A DNA stretch of 64,000 nt from a candidate division KSB1 bacterium (GCA_034506175.1 JAPDQB010000023.1:1-64000); one strand, 5' to 3'. Shown: positions 27,091 to 35,946, numbered from the stretch's first letter. Numbers and translations are program-made. Notes: generated by a model from the letters alone, not told the origin.

Positions 27091-27809
27091 GCTTGCTCCT
27101 TCCCTGAGACATATTGTTGGAATCCCTGGTATCCGGCCGGGGTGCCGATGTCGACAAAGTAACTCCTGGTCTCATACCCGAACAGCCGATGCCCGTTATT
27201 TAAAAGCGCTGGAAAAGTCTCTTTTTCCAACGAAATTTTTTCCGCCGGGGGAATAAAATTGAAAATTTCCGGCTCCAAAAGATAAATGCCGGCGTTGATC
27301 AGCTTCGAGCCGCCAACGCTTTCGGATTTCTCGTTGAAGCTCAAGATTTCATGATCGGCGTTGACGGTAACCGAGCCGTAATTTTTCGCATCTTCGATCT
27401 CCGTCAAAGCCATCGCGCCGATGCCGCCGCTTTTTGTTTTTTTCTCGTTATAAAATTGCGCGAATCGGCGCAAATCGATGTCGAGATAGGTGTCGCCGTT
27501 CAAAACCAAAAACCTCCCGCGAATAAAACGCTGCGCCAATTTCACCGCACCCGCCGTTCCCAGCAAATCCTCTTCAATCGAGTAATTGATTTTGACCTGC
27601 CAGGCTTCGCCGCTGCCGAAATGATTTTGAATCTGCTCGTGAAGATAGCCAACGCAAAAAATCGCCTCGCTGATGCCGTTGCGCTTCAACAGCTCGATTT
27701 GATATTCGAGAAAGGGTTTTCCGGCGATGCCGGCCATCGGCTTCGGTTTGTCATGGATGATGGATCGAAGTCGTGTGCCCAATCCGCCGGCTAAAATCAA
27801 AGCTTGCAT
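27087..27809 (-). CDS. hddC: Heptose-1-phosphate nucleotidyltransferase (HddC type)
   Basis: 240 residues. The nucleotidyltransferase signature LAGGLGTRLRSIIHDKPKPM is at the N-terminus, followed by the catalytic LVLNGDTYLDID and a YFVDIGTPAGYQGFQ tail. With HddA and GmhB next to it, the substrate is most likely D-glycero-alpha-D-manno-heptose 1-phosphate with GTP. By sequence alone, other sugar-1-phosphate substrates are possible. Confidence 0.85.
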   Translation of the reverse strand: MQALILAGGLGTRLRSIIHDKPKPMAGIAGKPFLEYQIELLKRNGISEAIFCVGYLHEQIQNHFGSGEAWQVKINYSIEEDLLGTAGAVKLAQRFIRGRFLVLNGDTYLDIDLRRFAQFYNEKKTKSGGIGAMALTEIEDAKNYGSVTVNADHEILSFNEKSESVGGSKLINAGIYLLEPEIFNFIPPAEKISLEKETFPALLNNGHRLFGYETRSYFVDIGTPAGYQGFQQYVSGKEQA

Positions 27810-27850
27810 GACAATTCAATTTACGAGTAAAATTCTTGCAAAACAAAAAT

Positions 27851-27916
27851 TTTGTAGTGATCCCTTCGGAGGTTTTTATTTCATCGAACAGGCACGCCTG
27901 AAGGCATCACTACAAA
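27851..27916. repeat. Foldback repeat overlapping the 3' end of the HprK-like gene
   Basis: TTTGTAGTGAT at 27851-27861 is the exact complement of 27906-27916, and inner CCTTC/GAAGG blocks extend the stem. The right arm encodes the last residues of the gene at 27881 (FVVMPSGVPVR). On the minus strand the hairpin is followed by ATTTTTG, so it could end transcription. A related GCCTTCAGGCGT foldback is at 35151-35215. Confidence 0.65.
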
Positions 27917-29053
27917 CTCACAATATGGCTTCATCTTTGCGTACAACTCTTGGAACGAGACCGGATACGGATGCCGGACTTCGTAGGCTTCTTTCTGAGA
28001 CAAGGCCCGGCGCAAAATGTCGTATTGCAGCTCGTGAACGTTGTCGAGAAATTCGTTTTTGCGGTCGGGAAACGCGAATTTGAACGAAAGATAATGTTCC
28101 ATGAACGGCAGTTGCTCGTAGCGAATCGAGGCGATCATGCGTTTGGCGATGAGCGCCGGGTCGAGCGGCTTGATGCGAATGTCCGCATCGGCGTGGCTGA
28201 GACCGAGAAAGATTTTATCCGGCCGGGCGACGAACGGACCGAAGCGGTCGCCGAAAACCATTTCCGGCTCGACGCGGACGTTGAGCTGGCGCTTGATCGC
28301 CGGCATGCCTTCGCGCAAAAGCTTGACCGGCAGCATTTTGCCGAGGGCGCCGTTCAAATTCTGCTGAAAACGATCAAGGCTGTGAATCGCTTTGAACATC
28401 AGGAGATTTTCCCGCTTGATCTGGCTGCGCACGTGGGGCAGATTTTCCAGATGCCAATCCCACAACCGGATGATTTCGGGAATGCCGTACATTTTTTGGC
28501 CGTCGCCGCTGAGCAAAATCCATTCGTCGCCGACGTAGCGGCCGCCGTGCGCCGCGAACGAAAGCAACGTCTCGGTTTTGCCACCCTTGGCCCAGCCGGT
28601 CACCACCACGCCGGTGTTTTGATAAACAAAACCCGAGGCGTGCAGCGAGACGCAATCTTTTCGCAGCATGGTGAGATTGACGATGGCCAACAACAGCGGC
28701 ACCGAGCGCAAACCGCTTTCACAAACGATTTCGCATTGTTCGCCGCCGATCTGCTCAAAGGGAATTTTCACGCGCGCGGCTTTTTTGCTGCTGCGCAAAA
28801 TGAAAAAACCGTCGTCGGTGAAGCCGTTGTCGTGCAGCGTCAAATGCCGCAGATCGGAAACCGGCAAGCGCTCGACGAAGCGGACGATGATATCCGGCTT
28901 GCGGTTGAGCGCGCCCTGCAGCGGTCCGAGCTGCTTGAACACCGCCTCAGCGTCGCCCGGGGAGGGATTCAACAGCCGCAGACCGACGAGGCCGTGAATA
29001 TCGTAGTCGATATGATTTGAAGTCGGCGAGAAGGCGCCGTTATTTTTTGACAT
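27881..29053 (-). CDS. HprK-like kinase-fold protein of polysaccharide clusters
   Basis: 390 residues; ATG at 29053 with AAGGAA upstream. A P-loop VVVTGWAKGGKTETLLSF is at about 162-179, followed by RYVGDEWILLS, which resembles the HPr kinase/phosphorylase or PEP-carboxykinase-like fold seen in 'HprK-related' proteins of exopolysaccharide and exosortase loci. The N-terminal ~140 residues are unassigned. The last ~10 residues are encoded by a dispersed foldback repeat. It lies between the glycosyltransferase and heptose genes. The target of the kinase is unknown. Confidence 0.7.
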   Translation of the reverse strand: MSKNNGAFSPTSNHIDYDIHGLVGLRLLNPSPGDAEAVFKQLGPLQGALNRKPDIIVRFVERLPVSDLRHLTLHDNGFTDDGFFILRSSKKAARVKIPFEQIGGEQCEIVCESGLRSVPLLLAIVNLTMLRKDCVSLHASGFVYQNTGVVVTGWAKGGKTETLLSFAAHGGRYVGDEWILLSGDGQKMYGIPEIIRLWDWHLENLPHVRSQIKRENLLMFKAIHSLDRFQQNLNGALGKMLPVKLLREGMPAIKRQLNVRVEPEMVFGDRFGPFVARPDKIFLGLSHADADIRIKPLDPALIAKRMIASIRYEQLPFMEHYLSFKFAFPDRKNEFLDNVHELQYDILRRALSQKEAYEVRHPYPVSFQELYAKMKPYCEFVVMPSGVPVR

Positions 29054-29144
29054 CTAAAATTTCCTTGACTTGCAAATAATTTTCTTGCAATAAAAAATTT
29101 CAAATTGAAAATTTTCAATTTAAAATTTGAAATTTTTTAATGAG

Positions 29145-30320
29145 CTACGCCGCCGAGCTATGACGTTGGGGTTGCCAGAATTCGACCCGTTTGCCCCTGA
29201 GCAAGCGGATGACGGCGATGAAGGCGGCCGCGTTGGCGAGACAATAAAAAAACGGGACATAAAAAAATTTGAGCCGTCCGATTTGGCGGCGCCGCAGCAA
29301 ATAACCGGCAGCTGCCAGAAAATAAAAAAGAGTCTGCGCCACCGCCGCGGCAAAATAGAAACGACCGGTTCCGCTCAAGAACCAGCTGGCCGTAAACAAA
29401 ACCAAAAGGAAAAAAGGCACCAGGCGGCGCAGTACTTTATGCGAAAATAATATGAGCGAATAAAAACCGTATCGAAACGGATTCAGCAATTTCCGGCGCA
29501 GCAACACGCCGCGCAAGCCGCGCGTCATAATCCGCACTTTGCGCCCAAATTCGAGCGAGGCCGCCGGCACCGGCTCTTCGTACGCGATGGCCTCGGGCTC
29601 AAAAACCAGCCGATAGCCTTGTTCGATCACGGCGGTGGAGATCGCGAAGTCGTCGGTCACAGCGGCGCTGGCGGGAGGCTGATACAACTCGCGCCGGATC
29701 GCGTAAATCGCGCCATGCGCTGAGACGATGCTGCCGGTCAGGCTTTCGAGATTCTTGAGCCACTTGTCAAAAGACCAGTACATGCCTTCGCCTTCGCTGG
29801 TGGTGTCGGCCTGCCTGGCTTTCAAATAAATTTGATTGCCGCACACGCCGCCGACTTCGGGATCCGCGAAGTTGCGCACGAGCATGCGCAGCGCGTCGCG
29901 CTTGTACATCGAATTGGCGTCGGAAAAAACCAGAATCTCGCCGGTTGCGTTCGCCACGGCATCTTTGAGCGCATAAATTTTGCCGCGGCGTGGAAAACTC
30001 AGCAAGCGGACGCCGTGCGGCGCATAAGCGGAGACGATGCGATGGGTGTCATCATCCGAGCCGTCCGACGCCACGATGATTTCAAGACGATCACCAGGAT
30101 AATCAAGAGCAAGTGCATTCTCCAGGCGTTGCGCAATCGCCTTTTCTTCATTCCAAACGGGAATAATCAAACTGAGGCGCGGGGTCACCGGCTTTTGCTG
30201 CACGCGGCGATGGCGCAGGCGCGCGACGGCGACGACGAGCAGTGAGAAGCCGGCGTAGGAATAAATCATCAACGCCACGGCGAGCCAAAATGCCACCCAT
30301 GCGATGGAAATTTGCGGCAT
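29145..30320 (-). CDS. Membrane-bound family 2 glycosyltransferase
   Basis: 391 residues from ATG 30320, which lies one base after the stop of the sugar-transferase gene. Order: N-terminal membrane helix; GT2 (GT-A fold) domain with LSLIIPVWNEEKAIAQRLEN, VASDGSDDDT, a VFSDANSMY metal-binding motif and an acceptor block ending AVTDDFAISTAVIEQGYRL; and three or four C-terminal membrane helices (about 290-375). It should add a sugar to the undecaprenyl-linked intermediate of the polysaccharide. Confidence 0.9.
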   Translation of the reverse strand: MPQISIAWVAFWLAVALMIYSYAGFSLLVVAVARLRHRRVQQKPVTPRLSLIIPVWNEEKAIAQRLENALALDYPGDRLEIIVASDGSDDDTHRIVSAYAPHGVRLLSFPRRGKIYALKDAVANATGEILVFSDANSMYKRDALRMLVRNFADPEVGGVCGNQIYLKARQADTTSEGEGMYWSFDKWLKNLESLTGSIVSAHGAIYAIRRELYQPPASAAVTDDFAISTAVIEQGYRLVFEPEAIAYEEPVPAASLEFGRKVRIMTRGLRGVLLRRKLLNPFRYGFYSLILFSHKVLRRLVPFFLLVLFTASWFLSGTGRFYFAAAVAQTLFYFLAAAGYLLRRRQIGRLKFFYVPFFYCLANAAAFIAVIRLLRGKRVEFWQPQRHSSAA

Positions 30321-30321
30321 T

Positions 30322-31044
30322 TCAGTTCGCTCCGCGTCCGGTAAAAACCGTGCCGATGGTGCGGAACATGATCTGCAGATCCAGCCACAAGCATTGATTG
30401 CGCAGATAGGCGATGTCCAGGCGCACGCGTTCATCGAAATCAAGCTCGTTGCGGCCGTTCACCTGCCACAGCCCAGTCAAGCCCGGCTTGAGCGTGAGGC
30501 GCGCCGTGTGCCACAGGCTGTAGGTTGAGGCTTGAAACGAGGTTGGGCGCGGCCCGACCAGCGTCATGTCGCCGGTTATCACGTTGAAAATTTGCGGCAG
30601 CTCATCGAGGCTGGTCTTGCGCAAAAAACGGCCGACACGGGTGATGCGCGGGTCGTTGACGATTTTAAAATCCGGATAGGTAAGCAGATTGAGATGGATG
30701 TATTTTTCCTTCAGCTCTTCGGCGTTTTTGACCATGGTTCTGAGCTTGTACATTTTGAAGCGCTTTCCGCCGCGCCCGGTGCGAAGCTGAAAGAAAAAAA
30801 TCGGGCCAGGTGAATCGATTTTGATTGCCAGGCAGCAGAGCAAAAGAATGGGCAGAATGACCGGCATCGCCGCGAGGCAAACGGCCAGATCGATGAGGCG
30901 CTTGATCCTCTGGTAGACGAGGCCTTGGCCGAAAATTTTAGCGATAGGCCCGCATTCATACCAAGGTTTGGGAATGCGCGCCGCGGCGGCGTGGCTGGTT
31001 GCGGTTGCCTCCGGCAACTGATACACGCTGGATAATCCTTGCAT
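30322..31044 (-). CDS. Priming undecaprenyl-phosphate sugar-1-phosphate transferase
   Basis: 240 residues from ATG 31044, with GGAG 7 bases before it. The N-terminal membrane segment [19 protein letters not shown] is followed by the bacterial sugar transferase core: [56 protein letters not shown] and [13 protein letters not shown]. It is short (no N-terminal CoA-binding-like half), like the PglC/EpsL type. It starts repeat-unit assembly by loading the first sugar phosphate onto the lipid carrier. Confidence 0.93.
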   Translation of the reverse strand: MQGLSSVYQLPEATATSHAAAARIPKPWYECGPIAKIFGQGLVYQRIKRLIDLAVCLAAMPVILPILLLCCLAIKIDSPGPIFFFQLRTGRGGKRFKMYKLRTMVKNAEELKEKYIHLNLLTYPDFKIVNDPRITRVGRFLRKTSLDELPQIFNVITGDMTLVGPRPTSFQASTYSLWHTARLTLKPGLTGLWQVNGRNELDFDERVRLDIAYLRNQCLWLDLQIMFRTIGTVFTGRGAN

Positions 31045-31092
31045 GGACAAACTCCTTCACAAGCACGGGTTGAAACGTCGATGGTAAAAAAA

Positions 31093-31740
31093 TTATTTCG
31101 CCAGAGATTCCTTGCGCTGCGCACCCTGGCTGGATCTGGCAGCGTCTTTTTGAGGTGGGTTGTCAGTTGCCTTCCGATGGCTTCTGGTATGAGCGTGGCT
31201 GACGAGATCTTCGATCGTCAAGCCGTCAGTGGGAAATTCCGCCACGCCGAATCGCAAAGTTATTTTGACGCGGTCGGCGATCAGTTCGTTCAAACGAGTG
31301 ACGCCTTGCTCGGCCAAAGCCGCCGAGGTTTCAGGCATCAAAACCACGTAATAATCATTGGTCACGTCGTAGGTCAAAAAATCGCAGGCGCGCAGATTGT
31401 CGCGCAAAAGTGCGCTGATCAGCGAAAAAAAGAAATACGAGGCGATTTCGGTGTTTTCCGTGACCTGGAGCAGATTGCGTTTTTTCTGTTTGAGTTGCTC
31501 CTGATCGACCGATAGCACGACAATGGTCAGCGAATTGCCATAACGCCGGGCGCGCTCCAGCTCCGCCGTCATACGGTGCAAAGACCGCCGAAACCGCGGT
31601 ATCGCCGTATGCCAATTGCCATAGAGGCCTTTGGTAACCGCGTAATTGACCTTTCGCCGGCGCCAAATCAATCCGAGAACGAAAAATCCCGCTCCGACGA
31701 TGATCAGGCCGATCAGCCATGATTCGAACAGAAAACTCAT
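31093..31740 (-). CDS. Membrane-anchored degenerate GGDEF-domain protein
   Basis: 215 residues from ATG 31740, with AAGGAAGAG just upstream. There is one N-terminal membrane helix (about 6-26), then a nucleotide-cyclase-like fold (RYGNSLTIVVLSVDQ, ACDFLTYDVTNDYYVVLMPET, KITLRFGVAEFPTDG). The place of the catalytic GGDEF loop is taken by VTNDYY, so diguanylate cyclase activity is not expected. It may bind c-di-GMP or GTP as a sensor, or be structural. It is embedded in the exopolysaccharide operon after the ATPase gene. Confidence 0.7.
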   Translation of the reverse strand: MSFLFESWLIGLIIVGAGFFVLGLIWRRRKVNYAVTKGLYGNWHTAIPRFRRSLHRMTAELERARRYGNSLTIVVLSVDQEQLKQKKRNLLQVTENTEIASYFFFSLISALLRDNLRACDFLTYDVTNDYYVVLMPETSAALAEQGVTRLNELIADRVKITLRFGVAEFPTDGLTIEDLVSHAHTRSHRKATDNPPQKDAARSSQGAQRKESLAK

Positions 31741-31835
31741 CAACTCTTCCTTAGCCGTATTGAATATCATCATTGCACCCCAACTGTCGAGTACGCTACC
31801 TATTCTATCCGCATCAAAAACGTGTCTGCACTTAT

Positions 31836-32615
31836 TTAAAACATATTTCTTATTACCCGCGGCAAATCATCGCTGGTGCGATTGAGCACCAAGCCGAGGG
31901 TGTTGGTGCCGGCCCGCTGCAATTCTTTCATGACTTCCTGTATTTCCTCCGTGCGGGTCCGGTCCGCTTCGGCGACGAGCATGACGCCGTCGAGATGCAA
32001 GCTCAACATCAGCACTTCAAAATTGAGCGTCACCGGTGGCGCATCGATGATCATGAAGTCAAACGCTTCCCGCAGCGCCGGCAAAACCGCCACAAAACGC
32101 TTGGTCTCAAATGACGCGCCGGACGGCATGCCCTCGATCGGGATGACGCGCAGATTGGGAATACCGTTGACCACCGCCATGTCAAAAAAGCCGATGGTGT
32201 CTTCGGTTGCCATTTCGTGGCTGCTTTTTAAATCAAACAACTTGTGCAATTTCGGCCGCTTGGCATTGGCGTCGATCAGCAACACGCGCTTGCGCGGATC
32301 CAGGCTCAACCCGAGCGCCAGCGTGGTGGCCACGGCGGTGACGCCAACGCCTTCGCTGGTACCGGTGATCACAACCGAACGCACGCCCTGTTGCTCGCAA
32401 ACGATCAACAAATGATTTCGCAGCTTCAATTGATCGCGGCTCAACTCTGGAATCATCCGCGCCGAATATTCCGAGAACGCCCCAGGCTCCGCGCCGTTGC
32501 GTGGAACGTCGCGCGGCGACCGCGGTTGGGAAAGTTCCGAAGTTTTTACAAAGCCGGAAGTTTGGCCGTGCGCATTTGCTTCCTCGCCGAAAAGACTGTC
32601 CTTAGCGATATTCAT
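31836..32615 (-). CDS. CpsD/CapB-like ATPase with altered P-loop
   Basis: 259 residues from ATG 32615 (MNIAKDS). The C-terminal ~190 residues fold like the cytoplasmic kinase part of Wzc/CpsD: LLIDANAKRPKLHKLFDL (Walker A' region) and FDFMIIDAPP (Walker B) are clear. The P-loop, residues 84-93, reads TGTSEGVGVT, without the usual GK[S/T] lysine. The C-terminus has no tyrosine cluster. Tyrosine kinase activity is therefore doubtful; it could be a regulatory partner of the Wzz-like protein encoded just upstream. Confidence 0.8.
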   Translation of the reverse strand: MNIAKDSLFGEEANAHGQTSGFVKTSELSQPRSPRDVPRNGAEPGAFSEYSARMIPELSRDQLKLRNHLLIVCEQQGVRSVVITGTSEGVGVTAVATTLALGLSLDPRKRVLLIDANAKRPKLHKLFDLKSSHEMATEDTIGFFDMAVVNGIPNLRVIPIEGMPSGASFETKRFVAVLPALREAFDFMIIDAPPVTLNFEVLMLSLHLDGVMLVAEADRTRTEEIQEVMKELQRAGTNTLGLVLNRTSDDLPRVIRNMF

Positions 32616-32684
32616 TATTTTTCCTATTGAATGGCTACTGGCCGTGACATCGCGCTGATTAAAATCCACACGTCAAAGTGTTGC

Positions 32685-34289
32685 TCATCTTGACTCGGCG
32701 GGCAAGCTTCCCGTCTCGAACATGGTGTCCGGCAGCAAATTCGGTGGCCACTCGCCATCGGGAATGGAGACGATAACGGGAATATCCAGTTGCCGGGCAA
32801 CGTCGGCGCTCGAATGAACGACGTTGTCCATAAAGCCCAAGCCAAACGCCGTTCCCAAACTGACAAACAGCGCCAAAAAGAATCCCACGATAATATTGAG
32901 CTTTCGGTTCGGGCTGACCGGCTCCAACGGCACGCTTGCCGGATCGAAGAGGCTGACGTTGGCAACTTTCTCGCGGTCGAGCGCTTCGGAAATGCGCGCT
33001 TCTTCCTGTTTCTTGGCGTAGAGCAGATAATTATTTCGCACCAACTGCAACTGCTGCGACAAGGCTTCGTGGGTAAAACTGGCGCGCTCAAGATTCTTGA
33101 GATTTTCGCGCAACTGCCCGATGGCCGCCTTCAATTCTTTTTCTTTGGTTTGATAGCCGATCAACTCAAAGCGCGACCGCGTCAGCTCGGCGGACAATTC
33201 CATCATCGAGCGATTGATATCCGTGGAAACCTCCGGCATCTGCGCGCGTTCGTGCTGCTGAATCGCCTCTTCGATTTTCGCAATGCGCGCTTTGAGGCTG
33301 CGCAGCATTTGACCGCGAGACTCCGACGAATTGCCGTCTCCCGTCGCCACGTCGGTGTATTTCGCTTTCAGCGAGGCCAGCTCTTCCGTTAACCCCTCGA
33401 GGACGGTGGAAGATACTCGTTGATTTTGCGCTTGCAAGCGCGACGGTTCCGCCGCGATTTGCTTTTCGAGAAATTCAACTTGTTCGGCAGCCGCGCGTGC
33501 GCTGGCGCGCAAGGTATTGAGCTGCACTTCATACTCCGCCAATTTTTGCAAATACAACTGGCGCTGCTGATCCGGCGCCACCAGGCTGTGCTCAGCTTCA
33601 AAACGCTCCAACATCGCCGTTATCACCTCCATCGAATCACGCAGCACCTCGACCTGCTTTTGAAAAAACGAATAGATGCCCGGACTTTCGTGAACCTGGA
33701 GATGGCGAACGACATAGCGCTGGCACAACTCATTTACCACTTCCGTCGCCAAAAGCGGATCTTTTGATTCATACGTGACTTGCAGGATATTGGATTTGGG
33801 CACGATCTGGCAATCCAGGTCCGCTTTGAGAAGCGCCACGGCCAATTCAAGCGCCTGAGTGCTATCAAGAGCGTTCGCTCTTTCGACGCCGATGATCTGC
33901 TTGTACAACATCTTGCTGCGCAAAACTTCCCGCAGCAACGTCGTGCTCTTTAAAATTTCGATTTCGGAGTTCAGTGCTTCTTCCGAGAGCATCGGCTTGT
34001 CTTCAGCCGCGGCGCCCTCGCTCACCGAAATCATGGTCTTGGCGCGGTCTTTTTTGAACAAAAGTTTGGCGCGCGTCATGTAAATGGAAGGTTGCGTGAT
34101 CGTTGCCACCACAACCATCACGAAAATGGTGCCAAACAACAGCATGGCCAGCCGGCGGCGCCGGTAAATCATCGTCACCACATCCTTGAATGAAAGCGAA
34201 GGGCGCGTCCGTTGCAAAAGCAGCTCTTCGCGCACTTGCAACTCGTGATTTCCCGCCGTGTTTGCCGGTAGTTGTTTCGGAGGTGTCAT
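32685..34289 (-). CDS. Wzz/GumC-type polysaccharide chain-length and export protein
   Basis: 534 residues. Membrane helix at about 47-66, large periplasmic coiled-coil region (about 170-430), Pro-rich PVSPNRKLN motif before the second helix (about 470-495), then a short cytoplasmic tail. This is the Wzz domain architecture of Wzc/GumC without the fused kinase, which is encoded separately by the next gene. It controls polymer length and connects to the Wza-like outer-membrane channel encoded upstream. Confidence 0.9.
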   Translation of the reverse strand: MTPPKQLPANTAGNHELQVREELLLQRTRPSLSFKDVVTMIYRRRRLAMLLFGTIFVMVVVATITQPSIYMTRAKLLFKKDRAKTMISVSEGAAAEDKPMLSEEALNSEIEILKSTTLLREVLRSKMLYKQIIGVERANALDSTQALELAVALLKADLDCQIVPKSNILQVTYESKDPLLATEVVNELCQRYVVRHLQVHESPGIYSFFQKQVEVLRDSMEVITAMLERFEAEHSLVAPDQQRQLYLQKLAEYEVQLNTLRASARAAAEQVEFLEKQIAAEPSRLQAQNQRVSSTVLEGLTEELASLKAKYTDVATGDGNSSESRGQMLRSLKARIAKIEEAIQQHERAQMPEVSTDINRSMMELSAELTRSRFELIGYQTKEKELKAAIGQLRENLKNLERASFTHEALSQQLQLVRNNYLLYAKKQEEARISEALDREKVANVSLFDPASVPLEPVSPNRKLNIIVGFFLALFVSLGTAFGLGFMDNVVHSSADVARQLDIPVIVSIPDGEWPPNLLPDTMFETGSLPAESR

Positions 34290-34336
34290 GCTAAGTCCAT
34301 TATATCATGCTCGCAGCGTTGCACTGCGTCATATTA

Positions 34337-35113
34337 TTAATTGGTGCGAACTTGTATTCGCAAGGCTCGGAGATAAACATCAAGTGGCGGCAGCAAGCCG
34401 TCATAGACTTGCGTAAGAAAATGATTGGCGCTGGCAAAGAAAGTTTTCGGAACAAAAATGATGTCCTCCGGCTGTATGTAGACATCCTCATGGGCGGCAT
34501 TCTTAACTGCCGCCGAATTCAAATCCAAACGCATCGCCTTGAGTTGTCCGGCGGCATCACGGCGCAACATCATCACGCTGCTCATTTTGGCGCCGCGAAT
34601 CGGACCGTTGGCCGCCGCCAAGGCCTGTAAAACCGTCATCTTCGGCCGCAGCTCCACGATGCCGGGATTGCGCACCTCACCTAAAACATAAGCCGATAGC
34701 CCGGCAAAACTGCGCACAAAAACCGTCACCTCCGGTTCGTGAATGATCCCTGCATAAGCAGCGGTAATAGCGTTGTCCAATTCCGCCGGCGTCATTCCCA
34801 ACACGAAAAAATCCCCCAAATCTTCGAGCGTAATGCGACCATCGGGCCGGACTTTCACAATGACGTTCAGCCGCTCATGATAGCGCACCCGGATTTCCAG
34901 CTCGTCCAGTGTGCCGATGCGATATTCCGGCGGTGCGGCAACTTTGGGCGCAATGGCTGGCGCAATAATGACCGTATCTGTCTTAGCTACGGCGGCAACA
35001 GGAACATTCTCAAACTCGGAACGCGATGAATGCGTTCCAACACAGCCAAACGACATCATGCCCAAAACTAAAAAAATCCCAACAGCCAAACTTGTACGAC
35101 GTGTATCGACCAT
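34337..35113 (-). CDS. Wza-like polysaccharide export lipoprotein
   Basis: 258 residues from ATG 35113 (a TTG two codons earlier is less likely). A lipoprotein signal ends at SFGC with Cys24 as the lipid-anchored residue. Then come the Poly_export domain (YRIGTLDELEIRVRYHERLN, VRPDGRITLEDLGDFFVLG) and an SLBB domain (VYVLGEVRNPGIVELRP-like stretch, TVLQALAAANGP). It is the outer-membrane exit of the polysaccharide and the first gene of the leftward operon. Confidence 0.92.
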   Translation of the reverse strand: MVDTRRTSLAVGIFLVLGMMSFGCVGTHSSRSEFENVPVAAVAKTDTVIIAPAIAPKVAAPPEYRIGTLDELEIRVRYHERLNVIVKVRPDGRITLEDLGDFFVLGMTPAELDNAITAAYAGIIHEPEVTVFVRSFAGLSAYVLGEVRNPGIVELRPKMTVLQALAAANGPIRGAKMSSVMMLRRDAAGQLKAMRLDLNSAAVKNAAHEDVYIQPEDIIFVPKTFFASANHFLTQVYDGLLPPLDVYLRALRIQVRTN

Positions 35114-35150
35114 GTTCAACAGTGCCTATAGTATTCCTCTGAAAATAAGT

Positions 35151-35215
35151 TCGTCGTTGCGCCTTTAGGCGTCGGGCTCCCGACAAAAGTTGAACGCCTG
35201 AAGGCGACACGACAA
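35151..35215. repeat. Foldback element with inner hairpin
   Basis: TCGTCGTTGCGCCTTTAGGC (35151-35170) pairs imperfectly with the right arm 35193-35215 (AACGCCTGAAGGCGACACGA...). Between them GTCGGG/CCCGAC (35171-35184) forms a second stem. It shares the GCCTTCAGGCGT core with the element at 27851-27916. Confidence 0.65.
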
Positions 35216-35264
35216 TCGTTTATTTTCATCATTATCGGGTGCCGCGCCCGGCATGGGCAATTAC

Positions 35265-35322
35265 CACGAAAATGCCGCAGCGCAGGCTTCCAGCCTGCAT
35301 GCAGACAAGATGTCTGCGCTAC
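35265..35322. repeat. REP-like double-hairpin element, copy A
   Basis: A 58-base unit nearly identical to 51806-51863. Two adjacent stems are CAGGCT-TCC-AGCCTG and GCAGACA-AGA-TGTCTGC. Both copies are intergenic. Confidence 0.8.
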
Positions 35323-35946
35323 ATTTTCATCGTGATGGGTGTGCAAACGTACCTGACAAATTACTCTGGAAAAACTATCCCTGGCCTGCGGCAGGGCAGG
35401 CACGACCGCGATGTTTTTTGTAGCGCAAGCTTCCAGCTGGCCTTCGTTTGCAGGCTGGAAGCCGGCGTTACGAATTGTCCCGGCTAAAATTCATTTTCTT
35501 GAATCGAAAGTATGGAGTACTTAACCAAAACTTAACGATAACACAACGCATTCTTTTTTCTAGCATAATACTTACATGCATATTCCGGTTTAGCGGAAAA
35601 ATTTCTACGACCTCACGATTCACTTGCACCAGTCAAGGATTAAAAAGCGGTCGCGAATTTTACTGCATCTTAACTTAAGACGATAGACCAAACTAAATTC
35701 TTGTTCTTATTTGATAATACTTACAAGCAGCAGACCCGAGGGCGGAAAAATTTTATTTAGCCTAAAATTAAGAAAATAAAAAAGCCGAGGTACGGCAAAA
35801 GACGCTTTAGGGCCTTAACCCGGCAACGGTGAAAATTTATTTTGTCGAGAATTTTCTACAAACCGAAGAAAAAGGCGCTTCTCATCAGAATGCTTTGCAG
35901 AGGCCCCAGGGTTTAGTGGTTTAGTGCAATTTTTGAGCCTTCTACC

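Larger units (their letters stand above)
35114..35946. other. 833-base region upstream of the exopolysaccharide operon
   Basis: No gene supported. It holds a foldback element (35151-35215), a REP-like double hairpin (35265-35322), a third inverted motif built on GCTTCCAGC/GCTGGAAGC (about 35425-35467), and an A+T-rich stretch with small stems (GCCG-loop-CGGC at 35784-35796). As the operon's 5' region it should contain its promoter and possibly a long leader, but no known riboswitch could be matched. Confidence 0.6.

Noticed and set aside
31093..31740. Active diguanylate cyclase
   Set aside because: The GG(D/E)EF loop is absent; the position reads VTNDYY.
35760..35860. Possible c-di-GMP (GEMM) riboswitch before the exopolysaccharide operon
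   Set aside because: Fragments like GGCAAAAGACGC and CCGGCAACGG recall GEMM, but the order and the conserved core are not there on either strand.
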